Under the pieces are notes generated by a model, which saw nothing but the letters and a program-made list of their open reading frames with translations, was not told the origin of the DNA and did no database searches. The translations under genes and the position numbers were made by a program. DNA of 64,000 nucleotides. It comes from Halobacterium sp. R2-5 (GTDB lineage Archaea > Halobacteriota > Halobacteria > Halobacteriales > Halobacteriaceae). The stretch covers positions 992,001 to 1,056,000 of the forward strand of contig NZ_JAANTH010000002.1 in assembly GCF_011734195.1 (NCBI RefSeq), in the 5' to 3' direction. Of this stretch, positions 24,571 to 32,735 are shown piece by piece (the first letter of the stretch is position 1; every line of letters begins with the position of its first letter).

Positions 24571-24651
24571 CGCGGGGCGCTCGGCGCGAGCGACTGTCAC
24601 ACGGGCGCTCCCACCAAAAACTTATCCGGATATCGGTGCTTCTCGTGAACG

Positions 24652-26121
24652 ATGACTGCCAACCGCCAGCGCGGCCTCTACGTCGACGGGGAGTGGCGCA
24701 CCGACACCGGCGATGACATCGAGAGCGCGAACCCGGCCGACGCCGCGGAAGTCGTCGGCGTCGTCGCGAAGGGCGACAGGGACACCGCGGTCGAAGCCAT
24801 CGACGCCGCGAACGACGCACAGGACGCGTGGCGCGGCCTCTCCGCACACGACCGCGGAGCGTACCTCCACGACGCCGCCGACGTCGTCGAGTCCCGGTTC
24901 GACGAGCTGACCGAACTCGTCTCCCGCGAGATGGGCAAGACCAGGGGCGCGGCGAGCGGCGAACTCCAGCGCACCGTCGACCTGCTCAACTACTACGCCG
25001 AGGTCGCACGGGACGCGGGCGGCATCGCGCCGCCGAGCGCGAGCGACGACACGGTCGCGTACACCACCCGCGAGCCGTGGGGGACGGCCGCGATAATCAC
25101 GCCGTGGAACTACCCCATCGCGATTCCGACGTGGAAGATCGCGCCCGCGCTCGTCGCCGGCAACGCGGTCGTGTTCAAGCCCGCCTCGCAGACGCCGACG
25201 GTCGCCGGCGAACTCGTCGCGGCGTTCGACGAGGCCGGCCTCCCGGACGGCGTGCTGAACTTCGTCCCGGGGTCGGGCAGCGAGGTCGGTGACGAACTCA
25301 CGACGAACGACGGCGTCGACGTCGTCTCGTTCACCGGGAGCTACGAGGTCGGCAGCAGCGTCGAGCAGGCCGCCGCGGACGCCGGCAAGCGCGTGCAGTG
25401 CGAGATGGGCGGGAAGAACCCCCTGATCGTCGACGAGACCGCGGACCTCGACCTCGCCGTCGACCTCACCGTACAGGGCGGACTCAGCGGGCTCTCCGGG
25501 CAGGCGTGCACGGCGACGAGCCGCGTGCTCGTCTTCGAGGACGTCGCCGACGACTACCTCGACCGCCTGCTCGACCGCGTCGACTCCCTCGAAGTCGGTG
25601 ACCCCCTGGACGACGTTGACATGGGTCCGAAGTCCTCGGAGGCCGAGATGGACAGCGACCTCGAGTACATCGACATCGCGGAGGACGAGGGCGCGACGCT
25701 CGCGGCGGGCGGCGGGCGCCTCACCGGCGACGGCTACGACGACGGCTACTTCGTCGAGCCGACCATCTTCACGGACGTCGACCCCGAGATGCGCATCGCC
25801 CAGGAGGAGGTGTTCGGTCCCGTCGTCTCCGTCATCGAAGTCTCGGACTACGAGGAGGCCGTGGAGGTCGCGAACGGCGTCGACTACGGCCTCTCGGCGT
25901 CCATCTGCACGAACCGCCTCGACCGCGCCAAGGAGTTCGTCGGCGACGTCGAGACCGGCCTCGTGAAGGTCAACCAGACGACCACGGGCGTCGAGATGCA
26001 GATGCCGTTCGGCGGCCGCAAGCACTCCAGCACGGAGACGTTCAAAGAACAGGGTCGGCAGGCGCTGGACTTCTACACCCACGAGAAGGCCGTCTACGTC
26101 ACGCACTACGACGGCGAATAG
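24652..26121 (+). CDS. Aldehyde dehydrogenase (2-oxoglutarate semialdehyde dehydrogenase-like)
   Basis: A 489-residue NAD(P)-dependent aldehyde dehydrogenase. Landmarks: PWNYPIAIPTWKIAPAL (cofactor-binding region), SFTGSYEVG, catalytic Glu251 in CEMGGKNP, nucleophile Cys286 in SGQACTATS, and EEVFGPVVSVI. Length and pattern are typical of the NADP-type semialdehyde dehydrogenases. Sitting beside a KdxD-like enzyme and an IclR regulator, it most likely oxidises 2-oxoglutarate semialdehyde to 2-oxoglutarate, the last Weimberg step. Glyceraldehyde- or lactaldehyde-type substrates are not excluded. Confidence 0.88.
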   Translation: MTANRQRGLYVDGEWRTDTGDDIESANPADAAEVVGVVAKGDRDTAVEAIDAANDAQDAWRGLSAHDRGAYLHDAADVVESRFDELTELVSREMGKTRGAASGELQRTVDLLNYYAEVARDAGGIAPPSASDDTVAYTTREPWGTAAIITPWNYPIAIPTWKIAPALVAGNAVVFKPASQTPTVAGELVAAFDEAGLPDGVLNFVPGSGSEVGDELTTNDGVDVVSFTGSYEVGSSVEQAAADAGKRVQCEMGGKNPLIVDETADLDLAVDLTVQGGLSGLSGQACTATSRVLVFEDVADDYLDRLLDRVDSLEVGDPLDDVDMGPKSSEAEMDSDLEYIDIAEDEGATLAAGGGRLTGDGYDDGYFVEPTIFTDVDPEMRIAQEEVFGPVVSVIEVSDYEEAVEVANGVDYGLSASICTNRLDRAKEFVGDVETGLVKVNQTTTGVEMQMPFGGRKHSSTETFKEQGRQALDFYTHEKAVYVTHYDGE

Positions 26122-26129
26122 ACCCCCTC

Positions 26130-26909
26130 CTACTCGTCGAAGGCGCTGTTGGCGAACCCGCCGTCGACGGTGAGCACCTCGCCCGTAGTATAGGACGCGG
26201 CGTCGCTGGCGAGGTAGATGGCGGCGCCGACGAGCTCCTCTGGCTCACCGATGCGCCCAGTCTCGGTCTTCGCTTCGACCGCCCGGCGGCGCTCGGTGCC
26301 CTCGGCGTACGCGTCGGCGGTCTGGGGTGTCAGGATGAACCCGGGTCGAATCGCGTTCACACGGATCTCCGGGCCGAACTCCTTGGCGGCGACGCGCGTG
26401 TACGAGTCGGTGCCGCCCTTCGCCGCGGAGTACGCCGCGGTTTCGGGCATCGCGAGCGTCGCGCCCATCGAGGAGATGGTCACGATGCTTCCGGAGTCCA
26501 TCGCGGACTGGAACACCTGGCACGCGCGGTGGACGCCCGTCAACTGGACGTCGAGGACGTGGCCCCAGTCGCTCTCGGAGACCGACGCGATGGGTTCCCG
26601 GGCGATGGCGCTCGGGGACGCGACCAGCACGTCCACGCCGCCCAGTTCCTCGACGGTGCGCTCGCGCAGTTCGACCAGGGACTCGCGGTCGGTCACGTCG
26701 CAGGTCTCGACGACCGTCTCGGCACCGCGCTCGCGGAGTTCCGCGGCCGTCTCCTCGACCGCGGACGCTGTCCGGCTCGATGCCACGACGTCGGCGCCGT
26801 CCGCGGCGAACCCGAGCGCGATGGCACGGCCGATGCCGCTCGTCCCTCCGATGACGACCGCTCGCTTCCCCTCGACCGTCACCGGACTGCTGGCGCTCCC
26901 GTCAGTCAT
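26130..26909 (-). CDS. SDR-family oxidoreductase B (atypical NNAG motif)
   Basis: A 259-residue short-chain dehydrogenase: GGTSGIG nucleotide loop, ETCDVTD, ITISSMGA (Ser), YSAAK (catalytic Tyr/Lys), VNAIRPGFILTPQT and LTVDGGFANSAF. Where most SDRs have NNAG, it reads VLVASPSAIAREP, so the structural Asn of strand beta-4 is replaced. Catalytic Ser, Tyr and Lys are intact. It ends only 9 bp from the convergent aldehyde dehydrogenase. The substrate is unknown; a role in the surrounding sugar/acid pathway is inferred from position. Confidence 0.85.
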   Translation of the reverse strand: MTDGSASSPVTVEGKRAVVIGGTSGIGRAIALGFAADGADVVASSRTASAVEETAAELRERGAETVVETCDVTDRESLVELRERTVEELGGVDVLVASPSAIAREPIASVSESDWGHVLDVQLTGVHRACQVFQSAMDSGSIVTISSMGATLAMPETAAYSAAKGGTDSYTRVAAKEFGPEIRVNAIRPGFILTPQTADAYAEGTERRRAVEAKTETGRIGEPEELVGAAIYLASDAASYTTGEVLTVDGGFANSAFDE

Positions 26910-26971
26910 ACCGCCAGATGTCGCGTGACTCCACTTAGTTCGTTGGGTGGGCGAGCAGGAACGCGCTGGAC

Positions 26972-27760
26972 TCAGAGGTTCGACGAGCCCGCTCCGCCGT
27001 CGATGGTCACCGTCTCGCCGTTGATGTAGCCGGCCTGCGGCGACGAGAGGAACGCGACGGTGCGCCCGAGCTCCATCGGGTCGCCCGTCCGTCCGACGGG
27101 AATCCCGGTCCGGTGGTCTTCGAGGCCGTCCTGATAGTCCTCGTAGTCGCCGCGCTCGACGCCCTGCTCGATGACTTCCTCGACGCGCGGCGTCTCGTGG
27201 ACCCCCGGGAGCACGGCGTTCGCGCGCACGTCGGGCGCGAGTTCCTTCGAGAGCGTCTTCTCGAGGCCGATGACACTCATGCGGACGGAGTTCGAGAGGA
27301 CGAGGCCGTCGATGGCTTCCTTCACGCTGCTGGACGCGATGTTGACGATGGTGCCGCCGCCGTCCTGGAGGGACTCGGCAGCCTCGTGGACGAGGCGGAC
27401 GACGCTCATCACGAGCAGGTCGTAGGCGTCGTACCAGTCGCCCTCCGTCTTCTCGAGGAACGGCCCGCTCGGCGGGCCGCCGGCGTTCGTCACGAGGTGG
27501 TCGACGGTCCCGAACTCCTCGACCGTTCGCTCGACGAGCGCCTCGATGTCCGAAGGCTCGGTGAGGTCGCCCACCTGGCCGACGACGTCGCCGTCGGCGT
27601 CCTCGCGGACGTCTTCGACGGCTGCCTGGAGGCGGGCCTCGTCGCGGCTGTTCATCACGACGTTCGCGCCCTCCTGTGCGAGCGCCCTCGCGGACGCCTT
27701 CCCGAGGCCGCTGCTCGACGCCGTTACCAGTGCTGCGTCGCCCTGGAGTTGCAAGTCCAT
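26972..27760 (-). CDS. SDR-family oxidoreductase C (NAGGPP subfamily lacking YxxxK)
   Basis: A 262-residue SDR starting MDLQLQGDAALVTASSSGLG. The NNAG region reads VTNAGGPPSGPFLEK, and the catalytic region reads LVLSNSVRMSVIGLEKTLS: the usual Tyr and Lys of YxxxK are replaced by Ser and Arg. This combination (NAGGPP plus SNxxR) defines a known SDR subgroup, so it is not decay, but its chemistry is poorly defined. A TATA-like element at 27784-27793 (24-33 nt before the ATG at 27760) supports the start. The upstream iron alcohol dehydrogenase on the same strand ends 71 bp away. Confidence 0.83.
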   Translation of the reverse strand: MDLQLQGDAALVTASSSGLGKASARALAQEGANVVMNSRDEARLQAAVEDVREDADGDVVGQVGDLTEPSDIEALVERTVEEFGTVDHLVTNAGGPPSGPFLEKTEGDWYDAYDLLVMSVVRLVHEAAESLQDGGGTIVNIASSSVKEAIDGLVLSNSVRMSVIGLEKTLSKELAPDVRANAVLPGVHETPRVEEVIEQGVERGDYEDYQDGLEDHRTGIPVGRTGDPMELGRTVAFLSSPQAGYINGETVTIDGGAGSSNL

Positions 27761-27830
27761 AGCTACCAATCCACTCGGACGGCGTATAAATATTCACCCC
27801 GGGCGTTCCGAGAACGAGCCGCGTGGTCGG

Positions 27831-29006
27831 TTACAGCGCGTTCCGGTAGATCTGCACGACGTCGTCGCGGTCGAGGTCGCGGGGGTTGCGGTCGATGTTG
27901 TGCTGGGAGTACTCGAAGGCGATGTCCGTGAACGACTCCAGTTCCGCCTCGTCGAGGTCGCCGAGGTGGCCGATGGAGGTCGGGATGCCGACGTCCTCGG
28001 TGAGCTCGAAGACGGCGTCGACGCTCGCGTACGCCCGGTCGAGCGTCGACCCCTCGGCGTCCGCGCCGAGCAGGTCGGCGACGTCCGCGAAGCGCTCGGT
28101 CTCGGCGGGGACGTTGTACTCCATCACGTGCGGGAGCAGCATCGCGTTCGCGCGGCCGTGGCCGACGCCGTACTCGGAGCCCAGCGGGTACGTGAGCGCG
28201 TGGACAGCGCCGAGCCCGGAGTTCACGAACGCCTGGCCGGCGACCGTGGCTGCGAGGCTCATCTGGTAGCGCGCCTCGTCGTTGTTCCCGCCCTGGAGGA
28301 CCGCGCCGCGGAGGTTCGAGCCGATCATCCGGATGGCTTCCCGCGCGAGGATGTCCGAGTACGGCGTCCGCAGCGTGGAGACGTAGCTCTCGACGGCGTG
28401 CGTGAGCGCGTCCAGGCCCGTCGCGGCGGCGACCGGCTTCGGCAGCGAGCGCGTGAGTTCGGGGTCGACGACGGCGAGGTCCGCGAACAGCGCCGCGTCG
28501 TAGACGACGCGCTTGACGCCCTCGCTGTCGGAGAACACGCCGATGTGCGTCACCTCGCTGCCGGTGCCGGCGGTCGTCGGGACGAGCGCGAGCGGGCGGC
28601 CCGCGCCGGGGACGTTACCCATCCCGAGCGTGTCCGTGATGGGGACGTCGTGCTCCGCGAGCGCGGAGGAGAGCTTCGCCGTGTCGAGGACGCTCCCGCC
28701 GCCCACCCCTACCACGACGTCGTGGCCACCGTCTCGGAGCACGTCCGCGGCGTCCTCGACCATCGAGAGCTTCGGCTCGGGCTTCACGTCGGTGAAGAAG
28801 TCGACTGAGGCGCCGGCGTCCTCCAGCGCCGCGACGACCGGGTCGGTCACGCCCGCGCCGACGATGTTCTCGTCGGAGACGACGAGCGCGCTGTCGGCGT
28901 CGGCGGCGAACGCCGTCAGCTCCGCGGTGGCGTCGAACCCGTACGCGATGCGGTCTGGACTCTGGACGTCGTAGGTGCTGCTGCGGGAGGCTAACCCATC
29001 GAGCAT
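27831..29006 (-). CDS. Iron-containing (group III) alcohol dehydrogenase
   Basis: A 391-residue metal-dependent alcohol dehydrogenase. Landmarks: GVGGGSVLDTAKLSS (NAD(P) loop), PTTAGTGSEVTHIGV, and the iron-binding Asp/His set in TGLDALTHAVESY and GAVHALTYPLGSEYGVGHG. Members include lactaldehyde reductase, 1,3-propanediol, butanol and hydroxy-acid dehydrogenases. In this context it could reduce lactaldehyde or oxidise a short hydroxy acid or alcohol from sugar breakdown (inferred). On the minus strand, CTTATATTT lies about 25-33 nt before the ATG at 29006, fitting a leaderless transcript divergent from the 2-hydroxyacid dehydrogenase. Confidence 0.9.
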   Translation of the reverse strand: MLDGLASRSSTYDVQSPDRIAYGFDATAELTAFAADADSALVVSDENIVGAGVTDPVVAALEDAGASVDFFTDVKPEPKLSMVEDAADVLRDGGHDVVVGVGGGSVLDTAKLSSALAEHDVPITDTLGMGNVPGAGRPLALVPTTAGTGSEVTHIGVFSDSEGVKRVVYDAALFADLAVVDPELTRSLPKPVAAATGLDALTHAVESYVSTLRTPYSDILAREAIRMIGSNLRGAVLQGGNNDEARYQMSLAATVAGQAFVNSGLGAVHALTYPLGSEYGVGHGRANAMLLPHVMEYNVPAETERFADVADLLGADAEGSTLDRAYASVDAVFELTEDVGIPTSIGHLGDLDEAELESFTDIAFEYSQHNIDRNPRDLDRDDVVQIYRNAL

Positions 29007-29028
29007 GATTCGGTAATCCAGCTAACCG

Positions 29029-29070
29029 GAAATATAAGTTGCGGCACGCGGTACCACGATACTGGTTACC
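29029..29070. promoter_or_regulatory. Divergent promoter with inverted repeat (iron ADH / hydroxyacid dehydrogenase)
   Basis: AAATATAAG at about 29031-29039 can serve both directions. Downstream of it, GGTACCA (29050-29056) and TGGTTACC (29063-29070) form an imperfect inverted repeat with a one-base bulge, located near the expected transcription start of the plus-strand gene (start 29077). A candidate operator; the binding protein is unknown. Confidence 0.35.
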
Positions 29071-29076
29071 ACTCCT

Positions 29077-30054
29077 ATGCCTTCGTCGAACCCCGACGTC
29101 GTCGTGCTTCGCGGAACGGCCCACGGGATGTCCAGCGAGCGCGCCGCCCGGCGGCTGCGCGAGCACTTCCCGGAGAAAGACGTTCGCCTCGCGGGGACGC
29201 CCCGGGAGGAGCGAGAACTCGTGAACGCAGCGCCCGTCGCGACCGGCCTCAGGCTCGACCCGGAGGTGCTCGCGAACGCGGACTCGCTGCGGCTGTTCGC
29301 CGCGGCGTCGGCGGGCGTCGACCACCTGCCGCTGGACGAGCTCGCGGAGAGGGGCGTCGCCGTGACGAACGCCTCCGGCGTCCACGCACCGAACATGGCC
29401 GAACAGGTGCTCGGGGACGTTCTGGTGTTCGCGCGGAACCTCCACGAGGGGTGGCGCCGGCAGTCGAACAGCGAGTGGCGCCACTTCCGCGGCGGCGAAC
29501 TCAACGGGAGCACCGTCACCGTCGTCGGGATGGGCCCCATCGGCGAACGCACGCTGGAACTCCTCGCCCCGTTCGACGTCGAACGCGTGGGCGTCCGGTA
29601 CACGCCCGAGAAGGGCGGGCCGGCCGACGAGGTTCTGGGGTACGACGACGACCTCCACGAGGTGTTCTCGCGGTCGGACTACGTCGTGCTCGCGTGCCCG
29701 CTCACCGACACCACGGCGGGCCTCGTCGACGAGCAGGTGTTCCGGACGCTGCCGCCGGACGCCGTCGTCGTGAACGTCGCGCGCGGCGGCGTCGTCGACA
29801 CGGAGGCGCTCGTCGCGGCGCTGCGCGGGAACAAGATCCGGGGTGCGGCCCTCGACGTCACCGACCCCGAACCGCTACCCGAGGACCACCCGCTCTGGAC
29901 GCTGGAGAACGCGCTCGTCACGCCGCACAACGCCGGCGGCACCGACGAGTACTGGGAGCGCCACGCCGACATCCTCGCGCGGAACCTCGAACGCGTCGAC
30001 GAGACCGGCTCGTACGCCGACCTCGAGAACCAGGTGGTCGCGCCCGACGACTGA
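29077..30054 (+). CDS. D-2-hydroxyacid dehydrogenase (NAD-dependent)
   Basis: A 325-residue D-isomer-specific 2-hydroxyacid dehydrogenase. VVGMGPIGERTLELL is the NAD-binding GxGxxG; the catalytic Arg lies in VNVARGGVVDT, the Glu in DVTDPEPLPEDHPLW, and the His in VTPHNAGGT. It reduces a 2-keto acid (glyoxylate, hydroxypyruvate or pyruvate type) to the D-hydroxy acid or the reverse. The start at 29077 gives MPSSNPDVVVLRG. It is followed at 62 bp by the E1 alpha gene, which has its own TATA-like box. A link to the surrounding 2-keto-acid chemistry is likely. Confidence 0.9.
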   Translation: MPSSNPDVVVLRGTAHGMSSERAARRLREHFPEKDVRLAGTPREERELVNAAPVATGLRLDPEVLANADSLRLFAAASAGVDHLPLDELAERGVAVTNASGVHAPNMAEQVLGDVLVFARNLHEGWRRQSNSEWRHFRGGELNGSTVTVVGMGPIGERTLELLAPFDVERVGVRYTPEKGGPADEVLGYDDDLHEVFSRSDYVVLACPLTDTTAGLVDEQVFRTLPPDAVVVNVARGGVVDTEALVAALRGNKIRGAALDVTDPEPLPEDHPLWTLENALVTPHNAGGTDEYWERHADILARNLERVDETGSYADLENQVVAPDD

Positions 30055-30116
30055 GGCACCTCGTCACACACTGACACACCACAACCTATTTTTCCGTCGT
30101 TCGTGATTCCCCCACC

Positions 30117-31247
30117 ATGGCAAAGTGGACCGAATCACGACCCGACGAGGACTTCTCCCGGGTGCTCGCGCCGGACGGCACGCTGTCCGGGGAGGCGCCC
30201 GTCGACGAGGCGACGGCGCTACGGATGTACGAGACGATGAAGCTCTCCCGGCGTTACGACGAGAAGATGCTGAGCCTCCAGCGCCGCGGCGAGATCAGCA
30301 TCCTCTCGCGGAGCTGGGGCGAGGAGGCGATTCCCGTCGGGAGCGCGGCCGCCCTCGAGGCGGGCGACTGGTGTTTCCCGACGTACCGGCAGACCCCGAG
30401 CAAGCTCTACTGGGGCGGCCCGCTCGACCGCGCGGTCGCGGGCCTGATGGGCCACGAGCCCGAGACCATCGAGGAACACCTCCCGCTCGACGAGGCCGAC
30501 GAGCCGGCGGTGAACTTCTCGCCCATCTACATCCCGCTGGCCGCGAACGTCACGAACGCCGTCGGCTCCGCGATGGCCGACAAGTTCGAGGACGGGAACA
30601 CGGTGACGCTGTCGTACATCGGCGACGGGTCGACCAGTCAGGGGGACTTCTACGAGGCGCTGAACTTCGCGGGCGTCTTCGACGCGCCCGCGGTCACCAT
30701 CTGTCACAACAACCAGTGGGCCATCTCCGTGCCCTCGCACCGCCAGACCGCCGCGGACACGTTCGCGCAGAAGGCCGAGGCGGCGGGGATGCCCCACGAG
30801 CGCGTCGACGGCAACGACGTGTTCGCGGTGTACGCGGCGACCCAGCGCGCCGTCGAGCGCGCTCGGAGCGGCGAGGGACCGACGCTGCTGGAGTGCGTGA
30901 CCTACCGCGTCGACGACCACAACACCGCCGACGACGCGGGCGCGTACCGCGACGAATCCGAGCAGGAGTTCTGGGCGGAGCGCGACCCGGTCGACCGCCT
31001 CGAAGCCTACCTCCGCTCGGAGGACGCCCTCGACGACGAGGCCATCGAGGCCATCGAGGCGGACGCCGACGAGCGCGTCGAGGAAGCGGTCGACCGCGCC
31101 CGCGACGTCCCCGAGGACGACCCCGAGCGCATCTTCGACAACCACCTGCAGTCCGAGTCGTGGAACGAGCGCCACCAGCGCGAGGAGCTCCGGGCCGAGC
31201 AGCGCGGCGAGAACCCCTTCACGGACTTCACGGGTGATGGGCTGTGA
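30117..31247 (+). CDS. 2-oxoacid dehydrogenase E1 component, alpha subunit
   Basis: A 376-residue thiamine-diphosphate enzyme subunit. The TPP motif is clear from about residue 169: GDGSTSQGDFYEALNFAG, then FDAPAVTICHNNQWA. The phosphorylation-loop-like YRVDDHNTADDAG region follows. With the beta subunit it forms the E1 heterotetramer that decarboxylates a 2-oxoacid (pyruvate, branched-chain or acetoin-type). TATA-like CCTATTTTTC (about 30085-30094) supports a leaderless start at 30117. Its stop overlaps the beta subunit start (GTGA). No E2 or E3 gene follows, which is unusual for a dehydrogenase complex. Confidence 0.9.
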   Translation: MAKWTESRPDEDFSRVLAPDGTLSGEAPVDEATALRMYETMKLSRRYDEKMLSLQRRGEISILSRSWGEEAIPVGSAAALEAGDWCFPTYRQTPSKLYWGGPLDRAVAGLMGHEPETIEEHLPLDEADEPAVNFSPIYIPLAANVTNAVGSAMADKFEDGNTVTLSYIGDGSTSQGDFYEALNFAGVFDAPAVTICHNNQWAISVPSHRQTAADTFAQKAEAAGMPHERVDGNDVFAVYAATQRAVERARSGEGPTLLECVTYRVDDHNTADDAGAYRDESEQEFWAERDPVDRLEAYLRSEDALDDEAIEAIEADADERVEEAVDRARDVPEDDPERIFDNHLQSESWNERHQREELRAEQRGENPFTDFTGDGL

Positions 31248-32245
31248 GCGCCGACTACGCCGACGGCGAGACCAGCGAGGTGAACCTCGTGACCGCCGTC
31301 CGCGACACGCTCGCCCAGGAGATGCGCCGCGACGAGAACGTCCGCCTGCTGGGCTACGACATGGGTCCCATCGGCGGCGTGTTCCGCGCGACGGAGGACC
31401 TCTACGAGGAGTTCGGCGAGGACCGCGTCATCGACACGCCGCTCTCCGAGAACGGGATTCTGGGCGCGGCCGCGGGGATGGCGATGCGCGGCCAGCGCGT
31501 CGTCCCCGAGATCCAGTTCCTCGGGTTCTTCTACCCCGCGTTCGGCCAGTTCATGTACACCATCTCGAAGATGCACGAGCGCTCCGGCGGCGCGTTCGAG
31601 ATGCCACTGACCGTGCGGATTCCGTACGGCGGCGGCATCAAGTCCAGCGAGTACCACTCCGAGTCCACGGAGAGCTTCTTCGTCCACACGCCCGGCGTCC
31701 GCGTGGTCTGCCCGAGCACGCCCGCGGAGACGAAGGGCCTGCTCGCCGCGTCCATCCGCAGCGACGACCCGGTGATGTTCCTCGAACCGAAGGCCGTCTA
31801 CCGCACCGGCACGCAGGAGGTCCCGGAGGCGGAGTACACGCTCCCGCTGGACGAGTCCCGGACGGTCCGTGAGGGCTCGGACGTCACCGTGCTGACGTGG
31901 GGCGCGATGGTCCGGCACGCGGAGACGGCGGCAGACCAGGTGGACGCTGACGTCGAGATTCTCGACCTGCGGACGCTGTCGCCGCTGCCCGTCGACGCCG
32001 TCCTCGACTCGGTGAAGAAGACGGGGCGCTGCGTCGTCTTCCACGAGGCGCGCCGCACGCTCGGCCTCGGCGCAGAGCTCTCGGCGCTCGTCAACGAGTA
32101 CGCCATCGACCACCTGAAGGCGCCCATCAAGCGCGCGACGGGCTACGACGTCCACTTCCCGAGCCACCAGACCGAGGAAGCGTACCTGCCGGACGAGCAG
32201 CGCGCCGCCCACGCCATCGAGGCCGTCACGTCCTACGAGTACTAG
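31244..32245 (+). CDS. 2-oxoacid dehydrogenase E1 component, beta subunit
   Basis: A 333-residue transketolase-type subunit. VNLVTAVRDTLAQEMRRDENV, DTPLSENGILGAAAGMAMRG, QFLGFFYPAFGQFMYTISKM and VTVLTWGAMVRHA are typical of PdhB/BkdA2/AcoB proteins. It starts with GTG overlapping the alpha subunit stop by 4 bp, so both chains are made in equal amounts. The next gene downstream is a thioesterase, not a lipoyl acyltransferase; the complex would need E2/E3 from elsewhere, or the E1 may act alone. Confidence 0.9.
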   Translation: MSADYADGETSEVNLVTAVRDTLAQEMRRDENVRLLGYDMGPIGGVFRATEDLYEEFGEDRVIDTPLSENGILGAAAGMAMRGQRVVPEIQFLGFFYPAFGQFMYTISKMHERSGGAFEMPLTVRIPYGGGIKSSEYHSESTESFFVHTPGVRVVCPSTPAETKGLLAASIRSDDPVMFLEPKAVYRTGTQEVPEAEYTLPLDESRTVREGSDVTVLTWGAMVRHAETAADQVDADVEILDLRTLSPLPVDAVLDSVKKTGRCVVFHEARRTLGLGAELSALVNEYAIDHLKAPIKRATGYDVHFPSHQTEEAYLPDEQRAAHAIEAVTSYEY

Positions 32246-32300
32246 GCCGGCGCCCGCTGTCGGGGCAAGCTATTTTCTCCGCGGCCCGGATGGTGAGGGT

Positions 32301-32708
32301 ATGCCCGAGTACACGTACGAAATCGAACTGGAGCCCCAGTACCGCGACCTCGATCCGAACGGCCACGTGAACCAGGCGGTGTACGCGAGCTACTGCGAGC
32401 AGGCGCGCGCGAACTACTGGGCGGACGTCATCGGCCAGCGCCACGACCGCGCGGAGCTCGTGATGGTGCAAAGCGAGATGGAGTTCGCGGCGGAGATCCG
32501 CCTCGGGCAGACCGTCACCGTCCGCCAGCGAATCGGCGAGCTCGGGGACACCAGCATCCCCATCGACTACGAGGTGCGCGTGGACGGCGAGCCCGCCGCG
32601 ACCGGCTCCGTGGTGTTGCTGTCCTACGACCGCGACGCCCGCGAGCCAGCCCCGATTCCCGACGAGTGGCGGACCGCTATCGAGGAACACGAGGGCCACG
32701 ACGCGTGA
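32301..32708 (+). CDS. Acyl-CoA thioesterase, 4-hydroxybenzoyl-CoA thioesterase (hotdog) family
   Basis: A 135-residue hotdog-fold protein. YRDLDPNGHVNQAVYASYCEQAR is the 4HBT/YbgC-type signature, with the Asp and following Gly-His-Val-Asn that shape the active site. MVQSEMEFAAEIRLGQTVTVRQRI and GSVVLLSYDRDAREPAPIPDEWR complete the fold. It hydrolyses acyl-CoA to free acid and CoA; the substrate is unknown. It lies 55 bp after E1 beta in the same direction and may remove acyl-CoA made by the 2-oxoacid dehydrogenase (inferred). Confidence 0.88.
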   Translation: MPEYTYEIELEPQYRDLDPNGHVNQAVYASYCEQARANYWADVIGQRHDRAELVMVQSEMEFAAEIRLGQTVTVRQRIGELGDTSIPIDYEVRVDGEPAATGSVVLLSYDRDAREPAPIPDEWRTAIEEHEGHDA

Positions 32709-32735
32709 GCGGACGGAGAAGGAGGGAAACGGCGG

